Counted from the first letter of the stretch, positions 9,505 to 18,559 are shown. The stretch: DNA of 64,000 bases from Paenibacillus sp. V4I3 (GCF_030817215.1 NZ_JAUSZA010000001.1:1194501-1258500); one strand, 5' to 3'. The notes: generated by a model from the sequence alone, not told the origin. Numbers and translations are program-made.

Positions 9505-11130
9505 ATGAAGAATAACGACTGGAAAATGTGTGTTATCGACGACATTGTGGCTGTGATTGAGGGGATTTCCAAGAGTGTGCGGTGGAGTGAGCATGGCATT
9601 CATGTGGTCGGTACAGCGACGAACGGTGAAGATGGGCTTCGATTGATCGAAGAGATGTCGCCAGATATCATCATTACCGATATTCGAATGCCAAGAATTG
9701 ACGGCATGGCCTTAACGGAGCGAGTCAAGGCGAAATATCCAAGCTGCAAAATCATCTTCATAACGGGATTCACAGATTTTGAATACGCCCAGCAGGCACT
9801 TAAACTGGGGGCATTCGATTTTATAGCAAAACCGTTCTCGCTGGCTGAGATCGTGGAGGCTGTTCTTAAGGCGAAGCTAGTACTCGAAGAAGAGCGAAGT
9901 GAAGCTCGTAAACGCTGGCAGCTGGAGCAGAGGGTTAAGACAAGCATACCGATGTTGCAGCAAGAGTTTTTGCAACTGCTGCTGCACCATCGCGGTGAGG
10001 AAGAGAATATACTTAAGCGATGGGAGTTTCTGGAAATACCGCTTGCCAAAGAGAACTTGACTGTCATGGTCCTGGAAATTGATAACTTTGAGGAGCAATG
10101 CCTTCACATTCCGGTTCAAGAAGCGGAATTACTGCGATTTGCTTTGCAAAATATCGTTGAAGAAACAGTATCTGCCTATACGTCTTGTATCGTTTTCAGA
10201 GAGACGATGGAGCGGTTTGTCGCTGTATTTAATGAAAAAGAGGGAAATAGCAGCATGGTGATCGCGGAAAAATGCTGCCAGCACATTGCGATGTATACGC
10301 GATTTACGGTATCCATCGGTCTCGGCTTAGCTATTCCGCGCATCAACGAGCTCGCTAGTTCGTACGATCAAGCTGTTGCCGCTTTATCGTACCATTTTTA
10401 CACCGGAGGCAATGGTGTGTTTGGTTATCAGGAAGTGACAACGACTGATATCAGACGTATTTATTACTCCGTTGATATGGAGAAAGAGCTTCAATATAGC
10501 ATACGCAGCAGCAATTCGGAGAAAGCTGCCGCGATCATAACGCATATTTTCGCTGAATTTATGAGTACGGAAGAAATGCCCGAACCTGAATATGTCATTA
10601 GTATGTATTATGAGCTCGCCTACATGATGATCCGTGTTTTGTTGGAAATCGTTTCACAAGAAGATGCAATAAGTATTCTACAGAGTGTTCGTGACCGGAG
10701 TATGCTGGGGTCAGTCTCTATGGGTAAATTGAAAGGGAAGCTGCAGCAGCTATGTCAGCTGTGCTGCGAGTTGATTGAACGGTCGCGGGCCAGTGAAGCC
10801 TCATCCATCATCGAGGAGTCTGTACACTATATCCGCAGCCATCTTCATGAGGATCTATCGGTGCAAAGCAGCGCGAGGCTTGTTCATCTCAGCGGAAGCT
10901 ATTTTGCCAACCTGTTCAAAAAAACGATAGGTATGCCCTTTATGCAGTTTGTCACGCAAGAGCGGATGGAACTGGCGAAAAACAGGCTGCTTGCCGGTCA
11001 TCAAGTTCAGGAAATCGCCTATGCAACTGGATATGAGGATAGGCGTTATTTCAGCGAGGTGTTCAAGAAGCATATCGGCATGACACCTTCAGAATTTAGG
11101 ACGAAGTATATGTCTGGGGATTCGATATGA
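9505..11130 (+). CDS. YesN-like response regulator, REC plus AraC-type DNA-binding domain
   Basis: 541 residues. The receiver domain (1-~125) shows the acidic pair in MCVIDDIV, phospho-acceptor Asp59 in DIIITDIRMPRIDG, and a Lys in FIAKPFS. A middle region of ~300 residues lacks a named motif. The C-terminal ~100 residues are two helix-turn-helix motifs of AraC type (LSVQSSARLVHLSGSYFANLFKKTIG and VQEIAYATGYEDRRYFSEVFKKHIGMTPSEFR). It should activate the lyase/ABC genes upstream once phosphorylated by the kinase before it. A good GGGTGGGAAGAG ribosome site precedes the ATG, and the gene is closed by a strong terminator. Confidence 0.93.
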   Translation: MKNNDWKMCVIDDIVAVIEGISKSVRWSEHGIHVVGTATNGEDGLRLIEEMSPDIIITDIRMPRIDGMALTERVKAKYPSCKIIFITGFTDFEYAQQALKLGAFDFIAKPFSLAEIVEAVLKAKLVLEEERSEARKRWQLEQRVKTSIPMLQQEFLQLLLHHRGEEENILKRWEFLEIPLAKENLTVMVLEIDNFEEQCLHIPVQEAELLRFALQNIVEETVSAYTSCIVFRETMERFVAVFNEKEGNSSMVIAEKCCQHIAMYTRFTVSIGLGLAIPRINELASSYDQAVAALSYHFYTGGNGVFGYQEVTTTDIRRIYYSVDMEKELQYSIRSSNSEKAAAIITHIFAEFMSTEEMPEPEYVISMYYELAYMMIRVLLEIVSQEDAISILQSVRDRSMLGSVSMGKLKGKLQQLCQLCCELIERSRASEASSIIEESVHYIRSHLHEDLSVQSSARLVHLSGSYFANLFKKTIGMPFMQFVTQERMELAKNRLLAGHQVQEIAYATGYEDRRYFSEVFKKHIGMTPSEFRTKYMSGDSI

Positions 11131-11190
11131 TAAATTTCAAATAACACAACCTAATATGTCCCCACCTCTACAAGTGGGAATAATTGACTT

Positions 11191-11228
11191 CGGACAAAGG
11201 AGGGCAGTAGCCCTCCTTTGTCCGTTTT
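11191..11228 (+). terminator. intrinsic terminator of the polysaccharide-utilisation operon
   Basis: A perfect 15-bp stem (CGGACAAAGGAGGGC, 11191-11205, with its complement at 11210-11224) has a 4-base loop and is followed by TTTT. It separates the regulator gene from the convergent channel gene and may act weakly in the other direction. Confidence 0.85.
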
Positions 11229-12261
11229 ATGTGTTTGAAGAGATACGCTGATATGTATCGATATCACAGATGACGAACAGCCGCGCATCTTCAGGAATGA
11301 GCTGATCCAGCTTGCGGTTGATGTTCAATTGATCGCCATCGGAGATCAGTGTCGCACCTTCTTGGAGCAGCTGCTCGAAAGCGTCACGGTAGGTGCTCCA
11401 CGATTTTTTTTTGCCAAGAACATGAAGATTATCACCCGATTGTCTAGTTAAAAGCTGTGACACGATGCGGGAAGAGCCCGGTGAAAAGGCAGAGCGAACG
11501 GCAAGCTGCGAAATCGTCTCAGAGCCGAGGATGAACTCGTTCACGTTGACATGCAGGAAGTTTTGCATATTTTCGCGGTTTTTAATTTCCACAATGGAGT
11601 GCACGTTGCGGTAATTCCGCTCAATGGTCGTGGCAACGAGCAGTGTTTTGCCGTCGACAAAGGAGGGGTCGCGAAGCATGGCCTGGTCTTCCGTTGTTTC
11701 ATTAGCAAAGATGAACACAGAACGTGCCTTTTTCATATTGGCATTTTCCAACGTTTCAACGAGGGTAGGACTTCCTTGGATATAATGGACGCGATTATGA
11801 ACGATAGGTGTCTTCTCCAGTGTATCAATGAGAACGATCTCCGTTTCAGAGTCCGTGTTTAGAATTTCTTGAATCGCCAACTCGGCGTTTTTGCTCCAGT
11901 CTACGATCACAAAATGCTGTTCGCCCTGATATCTCAATTTGCCCTCTTCCTTTCGCTGTCTATATACGAATAATGAATCGATGACTTTACTGATAGTAAC
12001 GGAGATCAGACCTATTCCGAAAATGTAGAGAAACATGCCGAGGCATTTGCCTGCAACGGTTTTCGGTGCGTAATCCCCATAGCCGGTTGTCGTGACTGTT
12101 GTCATGACCCACCATAAGCCATTGAAGAGGCTGCCAAAGGTGTCTTTTTCCAATAGGTAAGCGCTCACGGAAGATAGGACGATAAACACAATGGCTACGA
12201 CGAAAATAAACTTGTTATTCATCCGCAGCAGTTTGAGAAAGAACTTGCTGAAATAGAACAT
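11227..12261 (-). CDS. potassium-channel-like protein, two-helix pore plus RCK/TrkA-N domain
   Basis: From the chosen start (MFYFSKFF) the protein has ~344 residues. Two membrane helices flank a pore loop with the selectivity-filter sequence TTVTTTGYGDYAP, the TxxTTxGYGD signature of K+ channels. The cytoplasmic part (QHFVIVDWSKNAELAIQEIL, then ETEIVLID) is a TrkA-N/RCK-like regulatory domain, although the usual GxGxxG nucleotide motif is altered to VDWSKNAE. The start at 12261 was preferred to 12321 because AAAGGA lies just ahead of it. It probably forms a tetrameric, ligand-gated K+ channel similar to MthK or YugO. It stands alone and is divergent from the helicase gene. Confidence 0.88.
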   Translation of the reverse strand: MFYFSKFFLKLLRMNNKFIFVVAIVFIVLSSVSAYLLEKDTFGSLFNGLWWVMTTVTTTGYGDYAPKTVAGKCLGMFLYIFGIGLISVTISKVIDSLFVYRQRKEEGKLRYQGEQHFVIVDWSKNAELAIQEILNTDSETEIVLIDTLEKTPIVHNRVHYIQGSPTLVETLENANMKKARSVFIFANETTEDQAMLRDPSFVDGKTLLVATTIERNYRNVHSIVEIKNRENMQNFLHVNVNEFILGSETISQLAVRSAFSPGSSRIVSQLLTRQSGDNLHVLGKKKSWSTYRDAFEQLLQEGATLISDGDQLNINRKLDQLIPEDARLFVICDIDTYQRISSNT

Positions 12262-12409
12262 ATAGGGTCCTTTCTTAAGTCTAAATGGCAAAAAGTAATT
12301 GATTGAAATTGTTTGCAACATACTTCCATTTATAGTGAGAAAGGTAGCTATTTAGTACTGGTGCATGCTACAATAAGGAACAAATGTTCTAGGACGGAGA
12401 AAAATAGAT

Positions 12410-14767
12410 ATGACCCCTAACGTCAACATTTCCGTGCGTTCCTTGGTGGAATATGTGTATCGCAGCGGCAGTATTGAGTCAGGTTTTCGGACAAGTCGGG
12501 CGCTGACGGAAGGGACCAAAGCGCACCAAAAAGTGCAGAAGCAATACGGCGAGTCGGACCAGCATGAGGTTTATGTTTCGGCAGAGATCCCCTTTGAGGA
12601 TCTTTTATTTGTCATTGATGGGCGCTGTGACGGGCTTCTGATGGATGCGGATGGCGAGATGGTTACCGTGGACGAAATCAAATCAACCTCCTCCGATATT
12701 GGGCAGATCGAGGAGGATTCCTATCCGGTTCACTGGGCACAAGCGAAATGCTATGCCTATATGGTGGCCAAGGATCGAGGGCTAAGCCGTATGCGAATTC
12801 AACTCACGTATGTGCAGGTTGATACGGAAGAGACTCGGCGATTTGTTGTGGAAGTGTCATCGGACGAGCTTGAGCAGTTCATGTTTGACGTAGTGGAGCG
12901 GTATTATCCATATGCACAGGCGAGAAATGCGCATGAACAGCGCAGGAATCAGAGCATCAAGGAGCTGTCTTTCCCGTTCCCCAATTATCGTGAAGGGCAG
13001 CGTAAGTTGGCCGGTGCAGTGTACAAAACGATAAACGAAGGGCGCAAGCTGTTCGCCAAGGCGCCAACAGGCATCGGTAAGACCATGTCGACCCTGTTCC
13101 CATCGGTCAAAGCGATTGGTGAGGGACTGCTGCAGCGGATCTTTTATTTGACGGCGAGAACAACTACCCGCACCGCAGCAGAAGAAGCATATTCGCTTCT
13201 GCAGGCTCGGGGACTTCAACTGCAAGTCGTCACGATCACGGCGAAGGAGAAAGTGTGTTTTAAGGAGGAAGTGCGGTGCTCGAAAGAGCATTGTGAGTTC
13301 GCCGACGGCTATTATGACCGGATTAATGAAGCCGTGCTCGATCTCTTGAAACAAGAGACCATTATGACGCGTTCAGTTATAGAATCGTATGTGCGCAAGC
13401 ATCGGGTGTGTCCTTTTGAGTTTTCACTCGATGTCGCTTATGCAGCAGATGCTGTCATTTGCGATTATAATTATATTTTCGACCCTCGTGTGAATTTGAA
13501 AAGGCTGTTTGAGGAACAGAAGCGGCAAACCTCGCTCCTTGTAGATGAGGCTCATAATTTAGTGGATCGTGCGCGCGAGATGTATTCCAGCGTTTTAAAT
13601 AAATCGGATTTCCTTACGCTGCAGCGCGAGTTCAAGGGCGTTCGAGCTGAGCTGCATGATGCGGCCAAGGCTATTAATCAGTACTTTATTGCGATGCGTA
13701 AGCAGATCGGGGATCGCCAGATGCAGGTGGAGCCGGAGCTGCCGGAGCTGTTAATCGGGCTGCTGGACGTGTTTATTGCAGCAGCGGAAAAAGAGTTGGC
13801 CGGGGCAGGCGCCACAACGCCCACACCCCCTACAGCCCCGCTGCTGCTGGAGGCTTACTTCGGCGCACAGAATTTTGTGCGCATTGCGAAGCTGTACGAT
13901 GAACGGTATGTGACGTTCATGGCATGTGATAGGAACGAGGTCAGCGTGAAGCTATTCTGCCTCGATCCCTCCCACTTGCTTCGACAGATGGGCAAGGGGT
14001 ATCGGTCGCATGTGTTCTTCTCGGCGACCCTTTCGCCGCTGTCCTACTTCATGGACACACTAGGGGCTGGGGAGGACGACTATTCCGTGACGGTGCCGTC
14101 CCCTTTTTCCAAAGAGAAGCTGGATGTCTTCGTTCAGCCTCTATCAACTCGCTACCAGGATCGCGAGCGCAGTCGTGAGCCGATTGCCCGCTCGCTGTAT
14201 GAACGGATGGCGAAGCGTTCGGGTAATTATTTGGTGTTTTTCCCTTCGTATGCCTATATGAGCAGCGTATATGAGGCTTTCACTGACCTCGTAGGTGAGC
14301 AGGAGGTCCTGCATTCAGAGCAACCGGAAAGGAAGCTCCGAGTTCTCGTACAACAGACGAAAATGTCGGAGGAGGAGCGGGAGAACTTTCTGGCGGAGTT
14401 TCAAGCGGGAACGGATAAGACACTTATAGGCTTTGCTGTGATGGGCGGTATTTTCTCGGAGGGCATTGATCTAGTAGGAGACCGACTAACAGGCGTGGCT
14501 GTCGTCGGAGTCGGTTTGCCGCAGCTAGGACCGGAACGAAATCTTATCAAGACGTACATGGACAGTACCGGCAAAAACGGCTACGAGTATGCCTATGTGT
14601 TCCCAGGCATGAACAAAGTGCAGCAGGCCGGCGGGCGCTTGATCCGCTCTGAAACGGATCGCGGCGTTCTACTGTTGATCGACGACCGCTACCTGCAGCC
14701 GCTATATCAACGTCTACTGCCAGAAGAGTGGCGCGATTACACAGTGCTGCAGGCTCAGCGTCAGTAG
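12410..14767 (+). CDS. DinG/XPD-family DNA helicase with N-terminal PD-(D/E)XK nuclease domain
   Basis: 785 residues. Residues ~1-165 look like a Cas4/RecB-type PD-(D/E)XK nuclease: a His in GTKAHQKVQ, Asp74 in GRCDGLL, Glu89-x-Lys91 in VDEIKST and a Gln motif in HWAQAKCYAY. From ~190 comes an XPD-type superfamily 2 helicase with Walker A APTGIGKT (218-225), DEAH box (379-382) and four cysteines (283, 290, 295, 334) placed to bind a 4Fe-4S cluster. C-terminal motifs include FFSATLSPL and GGRLIRSETDRG. Known relatives unwind DNA 5' to 3'; the fused nuclease suggests combined unwinding and cutting in repair. The gene stands alone and ends at a terminator. The substrate is inferred only from family membership. 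Confidence 0.9.
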   Translation: MTPNVNISVRSLVEYVYRSGSIESGFRTSRALTEGTKAHQKVQKQYGESDQHEVYVSAEIPFEDLLFVIDGRCDGLLMDADGEMVTVDEIKSTSSDIGQIEEDSYPVHWAQAKCYAYMVAKDRGLSRMRIQLTYVQVDTEETRRFVVEVSSDELEQFMFDVVERYYPYAQARNAHEQRRNQSIKELSFPFPNYREGQRKLAGAVYKTINEGRKLFAKAPTGIGKTMSTLFPSVKAIGEGLLQRIFYLTARTTTRTAAEEAYSLLQARGLQLQVVTITAKEKVCFKEEVRCSKEHCEFADGYYDRINEAVLDLLKQETIMTRSVIESYVRKHRVCPFEFSLDVAYAADAVICDYNYIFDPRVNLKRLFEEQKRQTSLLVDEAHNLVDRAREMYSSVLNKSDFLTLQREFKGVRAELHDAAKAINQYFIAMRKQIGDRQMQVEPELPELLIGLLDVFIAAAEKELAGAGATTPTPPTAPLLLEAYFGAQNFVRIAKLYDERYVTFMACDRNEVSVKLFCLDPSHLLRQMGKGYRSHVFFSATLSPLSYFMDTLGAGEDDYSVTVPSPFSKEKLDVFVQPLSTRYQDRERSREPIARSLYERMAKRSGNYLVFFPSYAYMSSVYEAFTDLVGEQEVLHSEQPERKLRVLVQQTKMSEEERENFLAEFQAGTDKTLIGFAVMGGIFSEGIDLVGDRLTGVAVVGVGLPQLGPERNLIKTYMDSTGKNGYEYAYVFPGMNKVQQAGGRLIRSETDRGVLLLIDDRYLQPLYQRLLPEEWRDYTVLQAQRQ

Positions 14768-14813
14768 TGTATGTCATGTTTAGCACTGTAACTTTTAAAG
14801 CGAGGCACCAAAA

Positions 14814-14847
14814 AAAGGCGAAGAACCCTAGAGGGATTTTCGCCTTT
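14814..14847 (+). terminator. stem-loop downstream of the helicase gene
   Basis: AAAGGCGAA (14814-14822) pairs with TTCGCCTTT (14839-14847), enclosing a small CCCT/AGGG stem. It sits 46 bp after the helicase stop, with an A-run before it and three Ts closing the stem, so it may work in either direction. Confidence 0.65.
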
Positions 14848-14895
14848 CGTTGCAACAGGAAGTAAATCACTGAAATTGGAAAATCAATGCCTTTC

Positions 14896-14963
14896 CATTG
14901 GATAATTCCAATGAAATTACAATTTCCACAGCATGAATAGAAAATCTATTGGATATTTCCAAT
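14896..14963. repeat. two copies of an ATTGGA/TCCAAT palindrome in the 260-bp spacer before the VOC gene
   Basis: CATTGGA-TAAT-TCCAATG (14896-14913) and ATTGGA-TATT-TCCAAT (14948-14963) are each followed by GAAA, with 52 bp between the starts of their ATTGGA half-sites; a third half-site ATTGGAAAAT lies near 14875. They may be operator sites. No promoter was recognised with confidence here. Confidence 0.45.
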
Positions 14964-15108
14964 GAAAATGAGATATCTGACATAACTATAAACTTTTACA
15001 CTCATTCATGCACAAATAAACGGTGGAATTTATAGGTAGTTATTGATAAAATTAAAGTTAAAATGAAACCACGTTTCACCACGTGGAATTTATCTTGGAG
15101 GGTTATGT

Positions 15109-15483
15109 ATGAACTTTTCATTTTATGGGATTGACCATATTCAATTAGCGGCTCCTGAAGGCCGTGAAGATGAGGCGAGAAATTTTTTCGCAAAATTACT
15201 AGGCTGGACAGAAATCCCGAAACCTGAAAACTTAAGAAAACGCGGCGGTGTTTGGTTTCAATGCGGTATTCATCAGGTTCACATCGGGGTTCAAAAGGAT
15301 TTTGTTCCTGCTACAAAAGCTCATCCAGCATTTCAGGTAAGCCAATTAGACGAGTTGCAGAGATATTTGGTGAATCTTAACATACAAACCATTCCAGATG
15401 ATGCAAGAGACGACGAGGGAGTAAAACGATTCTATTTGAATGACCCATTCGGCAATCGCCTTGAATTTATTGAATGGCTTTAA
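15109..15483 (+). CDS. VOC-family (glyoxalase/bleomycin-resistance-like) protein
   Basis: 124 residues making one VOC module pair: YGIDHIQLAAPEGREDEARNFFAKLLGW at the start, VHIGVQKDF in the middle and RFYLNDPFGNRLEFIEW at the end. The His in DHIQL and the Glu in LEFIEW sit where metal ligands lie in this fold. VOC proteins include lyases, dioxygenases and drug-sequestering proteins, so the substrate is unknown. A TTGGAGGG ribosome site is 7 bp from the ATG. It stands alone downstream of paired palindromes. Confidence 0.85.
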   Translation: MNFSFYGIDHIQLAAPEGREDEARNFFAKLLGWTEIPKPENLRKRGGVWFQCGIHQVHIGVQKDFVPATKAHPAFQVSQLDELQRYLVNLNIQTIPDDARDDEGVKRFYLNDPFGNRLEFIEWL

Positions 15484-15498
15484 CAAGAATACGCAGCT

Positions 15499-15861
15499 TT
15501 AATGCTCATATTCCTGTTTCCATTTTTGGATAGCTAAAATGAATTCATTTCGATGGTTGCCTGGAAAATGGTCTAAGGCCGTATAATTTGGGGCCTCGGA
15601 TGTCATTATTTTAGAAGCAGGGACCACACGCAGAATTTCTACGACATCGTTAGTTATCCTAAAAACTATTCGGATACCAGCTTCTTTTAGGGTAATTTCT
15701 TTGCAACATGCGCATTTAGGATCGGAATAATGGCTGAGCTCTTCGCCAACTTCATTCGCTCGGTAACTCAATTCATCGATTGCTTGATTGACTTCATCTA
15801 ATACGGAAATATCCAACTGCCAATACTCCTGAGCTGCTCCTGCATCAAAACGAATAGCCAA
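15499..15861 (-). CDS. RelE/ParE-like toxin of a type II toxin-antitoxin pair
   Basis: 120 residues. The central part (LSHYSDPKCACCKEITLKEAGIRIVFRITNDVVEILRVVPAS) has the alternating hydrophobic strands and basic residues of a RelE/ParE or phage Gp49-like fold, and the N-terminal helix (EVNQAIDELSYRANEVGEELSHY) fits. A CxCC cysteine cluster and a ~20-residue tail are unusual additions. The start overlaps the end of the preceding antitoxin-like gene by 17 bp, the normal antitoxin-first arrangement. Members either cut mRNA at the ribosome or inhibit gyrase; which applies cannot be told here. Confidence 0.65.
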   Translation of the reverse strand: MAIRFDAGAAQEYWQLDISVLDEVNQAIDELSYRANEVGEELSHYSDPKCACCKEITLKEAGIRIVFRITNDVVEILRVVPASKIMTSEAPNYTALDHFPGNHRNEFILAIQKWKQEYEH

Positions 15862-16156
15862 TCGCTCCTTCGTGTGGTTCTTTGCGGATTTCTTTCCAAA
15901 TCAAAATAGAGGCTGGATCTTGCGTGATTCGATCTATTCGTTCATTCAGTATTCGCTCTTCCTCTTGTTGTTCTAGCTGAGTCAGTCGTTCAAACATTTG
16001 CTCAAAGTAAGGGTATCCAACCAATACGGTGTCGACGATACCGTTATCTGTTATGAATTGTGGTAGATCCTTCGCCTTCTTACGCAGCTCGCCAAATTTC
16101 TTGGAAGCCGTGGTGGAACTGACCAATTGATCGGCTGTAAAAGTAAGTTTTGTCAT
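15845..16156 (-). CDS. Phd/RelB-like antitoxin
   Basis: 103 residues starting MTKLTFTADQLVSSTTASKKFGELRKKAKDLPQFITDNGIVDTVLV. This matches the Phd/YefM/RelB pattern: a short N-terminal dimerising DNA-binding region (ASKKFGEL) followed by strands and a charged helical C-terminus (QLEQQEEERILNERIDRI) that would wrap the toxin. It is the upstream partner of the RelE/ParE-like gene and would both neutralise it and repress the operon. Confidence 0.7.
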   Translation of the reverse strand: MTKLTFTADQLVSSTTASKKFGELRKKAKDLPQFITDNGIVDTVLVGYPYFEQMFERLTQLEQQEEERILNERIDRITQDPASILIWKEIRKEPHEGAIGYSF

Positions 16157-16253
16157 GGATATAGTATGATCCTCGTCGCTTTAAGTATTCAGAAGCTGAT
16201 GGAGGCGAAAATAAAGAAGAAGTGCAGCACAATGTACGACACTTCCTCAACTG

Positions 16254-16637
16254 TTATTTACAAACCATAAGCAGGTTACCGTCCGGATCCCGAAAAGCGA
16301 ACCATTGTTCATTTTGGATTTCCGTAACAAGCTCCACCTCGTTATTTTTCATAAATTCATAAGAAGCTTGAATATTCTCGGTTTGAAACATAAAAGCAGG
16401 TGTTTGATAAGTTGGAGGGCCGCCAGGCTCGTTGCCGCCCCACATGGGCATTTGATCAAGCACAAGGGAAGTTCCATCCATAGGAAGAGCGTAGAGGTGT
16501 CCGAACAAGATATCCCCGTCAGGAGCTACACCAAGTAACTTACAGTACCAATCACGTGCATTCTCAATATTCCGAACGGGAATAAAGACGTTGCTAATTC
16601 GATTCTTAATCGGACTTGACGCACGAACCTCGCTCAT
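16254..16637 (-). CDS. VOC-family (glyoxalase-like) protein
   Basis: 127 residues. The N-terminal NRISNVFIPVRNIENARDWYCKLLGV and C-terminal WFAFRDPDGNLLMVCK mark a VOC fold, with FRDPDGN the common strand-end signature. The family covers many metal-dependent and sequestering activities, so no substrate is assigned. A GGAGGTT ribosome site lies ahead of the ATG. It is a single gene between the toxin-antitoxin pair and an alcohol dehydrogenase. Confidence 0.85.
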   Translation of the reverse strand: MSEVRASSPIKNRISNVFIPVRNIENARDWYCKLLGVAPDGDILFGHLYALPMDGTSLVLDQMPMWGGNEPGGPPTYQTPAFMFQTENIQASYEFMKNNEVELVTEIQNEQWFAFRDPDGNLLMVCK

Positions 16638-16729
16638 ATCAACTCAACCTCCATAAAAGGGGTAATTTCCCTTTAAGTATTTCATATGAAATCCTGTCTG
16701 TAAATGATTTGCAGCTTTTCCCCCAGAAA

Positions 16730-16766
16730 TAAAAAAGAGTGAACTGACAATAATGTCAGCTCACTC
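16730..16766 (-). terminator. intrinsic terminator of the iron alcohol dehydrogenase gene
   Basis: On the minus strand a 13-base arm (GAGTGAGCTGACA, with its partner differing by one mismatch) and a 4-base TTAT loop are followed by a T-run. It starts 7 bp after the stop codon. Confidence 0.75.
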
Positions 16767-16772
16767 CTAATT

Positions 16773-17936
16773 TCATAATGACATCCGATAAATGTTCACA
16801 ACATCTTCGCGAGTCAGCTTCTTAAAGTTGCCAAAATCCCCGTAAACCATGGCTTTATCGGCCATGAGCTCAATTGTCGAGTCGTCGATGTCGTAATCGG
16901 ATAGTCGACTTGGCGCGCCAATGGAGGCGAAGAATTCACGAAGAGCCGCGATGCCTTCCTCCGCAACTTGGCGATCCGATTTGTCAATCGCATCAATATC
17001 AAAGACGTTCTGTGCGAACTGTTTGAACCGTGCCACGTTTGCATCGAGTGTGTAGGTCATCCAGTTCGGAAAGAGGATTGCTAGGCCGCCTCCGTGCGGA
17101 ATATCGTGAACGGCTGAAACGGCATGCTCGAGATTATGGGTCGCCCAATCGCCGCGAACGCCCATGCTTAGGACTCCGTTAAGCGCCATTGTACCGCTAT
17201 ATAGAATCGTTGCACGTTCTTCCAGATCATCAAGATCTCGCAGCAAGCGGGGAGCCGTATCGATCACTGTGCGAAGGATTGTTTCACAGAAGCCATCCTG
17301 CAATGGTGTGTTAGACGTATGATGGAAGTACTGTTCAAACACGTGAGACATGATATCAACCATGCCATATACGGTCTGATTTTCAGGCAAGGAAGTCGAG
17401 TGGGCTGGATCTAGAATCGAAAATTTAGGGAATGAGAACGGACTGCCCCAACCGAGTTTCTCTTTCGTCTCCCAGTTCGTAATAACAGAACCGGAGTTCA
17501 TTTCTGAGCCCGTTGCTGCGATTGTGAGGACAGTTCCCAAGGGCAGCGCACCCGTTGCAGAAGCCTTCCGTGTAACGATATCCCAGAAGTCACCCGTGTA
17601 CTTCGCTCCTACAGCAATAGCTTTGGCGCAGTCGATGACGCTGCCACCGCCGACAGCAAGAATGAGATCAATGTTCTGGTTGCGGCACATTTCCACACCC
17701 CGATGAACAGTTGTTAGTCTCGGGTTAGGCTCTACACCGCTCAGTTCGAAGATATTTGCATCCAAGCCTTTCAGCAGATGAACAACGTTCGTATAAATGC
17801 CATTCTGCTTAATGCTCCCGCCGCCATAGACGAGCAGCACGTTCTTGCCATATTTAGGTACCTCAGCTGTTAATTTCTCCAGTTGTCCCTGACCGAAATG
17901 CAGTGTGGTTGGATTATGAAATGTAAAATTATTCAT
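16773..17936 (-). CDS. iron-containing (butanol-type, YugJ-like) alcohol dehydrogenase
   Basis: 387 residues of the group III alcohol dehydrogenase family. The NAD(P)-binding part has [14 protein letters not shown] and [20 protein letters not shown]; the metal region has [15 protein letters not shown] and [26 protein letters not shown], with His residues that bind Fe or another divalent metal. These enzymes reduce aldehydes to alcohols such as butanol during fermentation or detoxification. The closest Bacillus relatives are YugJ and YugK. A CTGAGGAGG ribosome site precedes the start. It stands alone and is closed by a terminator. Confidence 0.92.
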   Translation of the reverse strand: MNNFTFHNPTTLHFGQGQLEKLTAEVPKYGKNVLLVYGGGSIKQNGIYTNVVHLLKGLDANIFELSGVEPNPRLTTVHRGVEMCRNQNIDLILAVGGGSVIDCAKAIAVGAKYTGDFWDIVTRKASATGALPLGTVLTIAATGSEMNSGSVITNWETKEKLGWGSPFSFPKFSILDPAHSTSLPENQTVYGMVDIMSHVFEQYFHHTSNTPLQDGFCETILRTVIDTAPRLLRDLDDLEERATILYSGTMALNGVLSMGVRGDWATHNLEHAVSAVHDIPHGGGLAILFPNWMTYTLDANVARFKQFAQNVFDIDAIDKSDRQVAEEGIAALREFFASIGAPSRLSDYDIDDSTIELMADKAMVYGDFGNFKKLTREDVVNIYRMSL

Positions 17937-18313
17937 CGAATTACCTCCTCAGTGAGTCTGTCTGTAGGTAGAATGTTCTTACCCTTTCATTGTATAGAAG
18001 AAACAGTGAAAAACAAAATTTGGCCTCTGCTAAGGAATGACGACAGCCCCGGCCTTGGTTTCCTGGCGCGTGAAAGGCCGATCTCCCAACCAGTAGATAG
18101 TCCCATCCTGCGTAACAAAATGATGAAAAAAATAAGCTCTTCCTTCAATCGGGAAATGATAATAAGATGAGTAATAGACGGCGCTCAGCAAGAAAAGTTG
18201 TATATTAATTGAACGAGGCAGGACTTCCCATTATTTCCATATAATTTAAATGTGAACAAACCCATATCAGGGAAGTGATGCAGCGTGCTTGTGACTAGAA
18301 TTATCAATTCTGA

Positions 18314-18502
18314 GAAAAGCTGCGCGCGCTTGAGTTCGGTACTGACGAGGATAAGTTCCATATTACCATGAGCTTCGGAGCAACGGTTCGTGACAAGGAG
18401 CAAAAGGTGACAGAGCTAGTGGCTGCAGCGGATGCGCTTTTGTATGAAGCGAAGGAGCAAGGTAGAGACCGCTTAGTATGGGGATCCTATTCACTTCCCT
18501 AG
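18314..18502 (+). pseudogene. C-terminal remnant of a GGDEF (diguanylate cyclase) gene
   Basis: The frame reads EKLRALEFGTDEDKFHIT, then MSFGATV, and ends AADALLYEAKEQGRDRLVW before a TAG. ITxSFG and ADxALYxAKxxGRDR are the conserved end of GGDEF domains. An in-frame TGA lies directly upstream (18311-18313), and the GGDEF catalytic motif and start are absent. Only about 60 codons survive, so this is gene debris in the 620-bp gap between the dehydrogenase and the next VOC gene; the rest of that gap (17,950-18,300) shows nothing recognisable. Confidence 0.75.
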
Positions 18503-18559
18503 GCAAGAGATGGTATGATCGGTCTGTATCCAACGATTACTAATTAGGAGGGAAGCAGC

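Noticed and set aside
14850-15108. MITE or attachment site before the VOC gene
   Set aside because: The palindromes are short and no terminal repeats or target duplications bound them; an operator pair is simpler.
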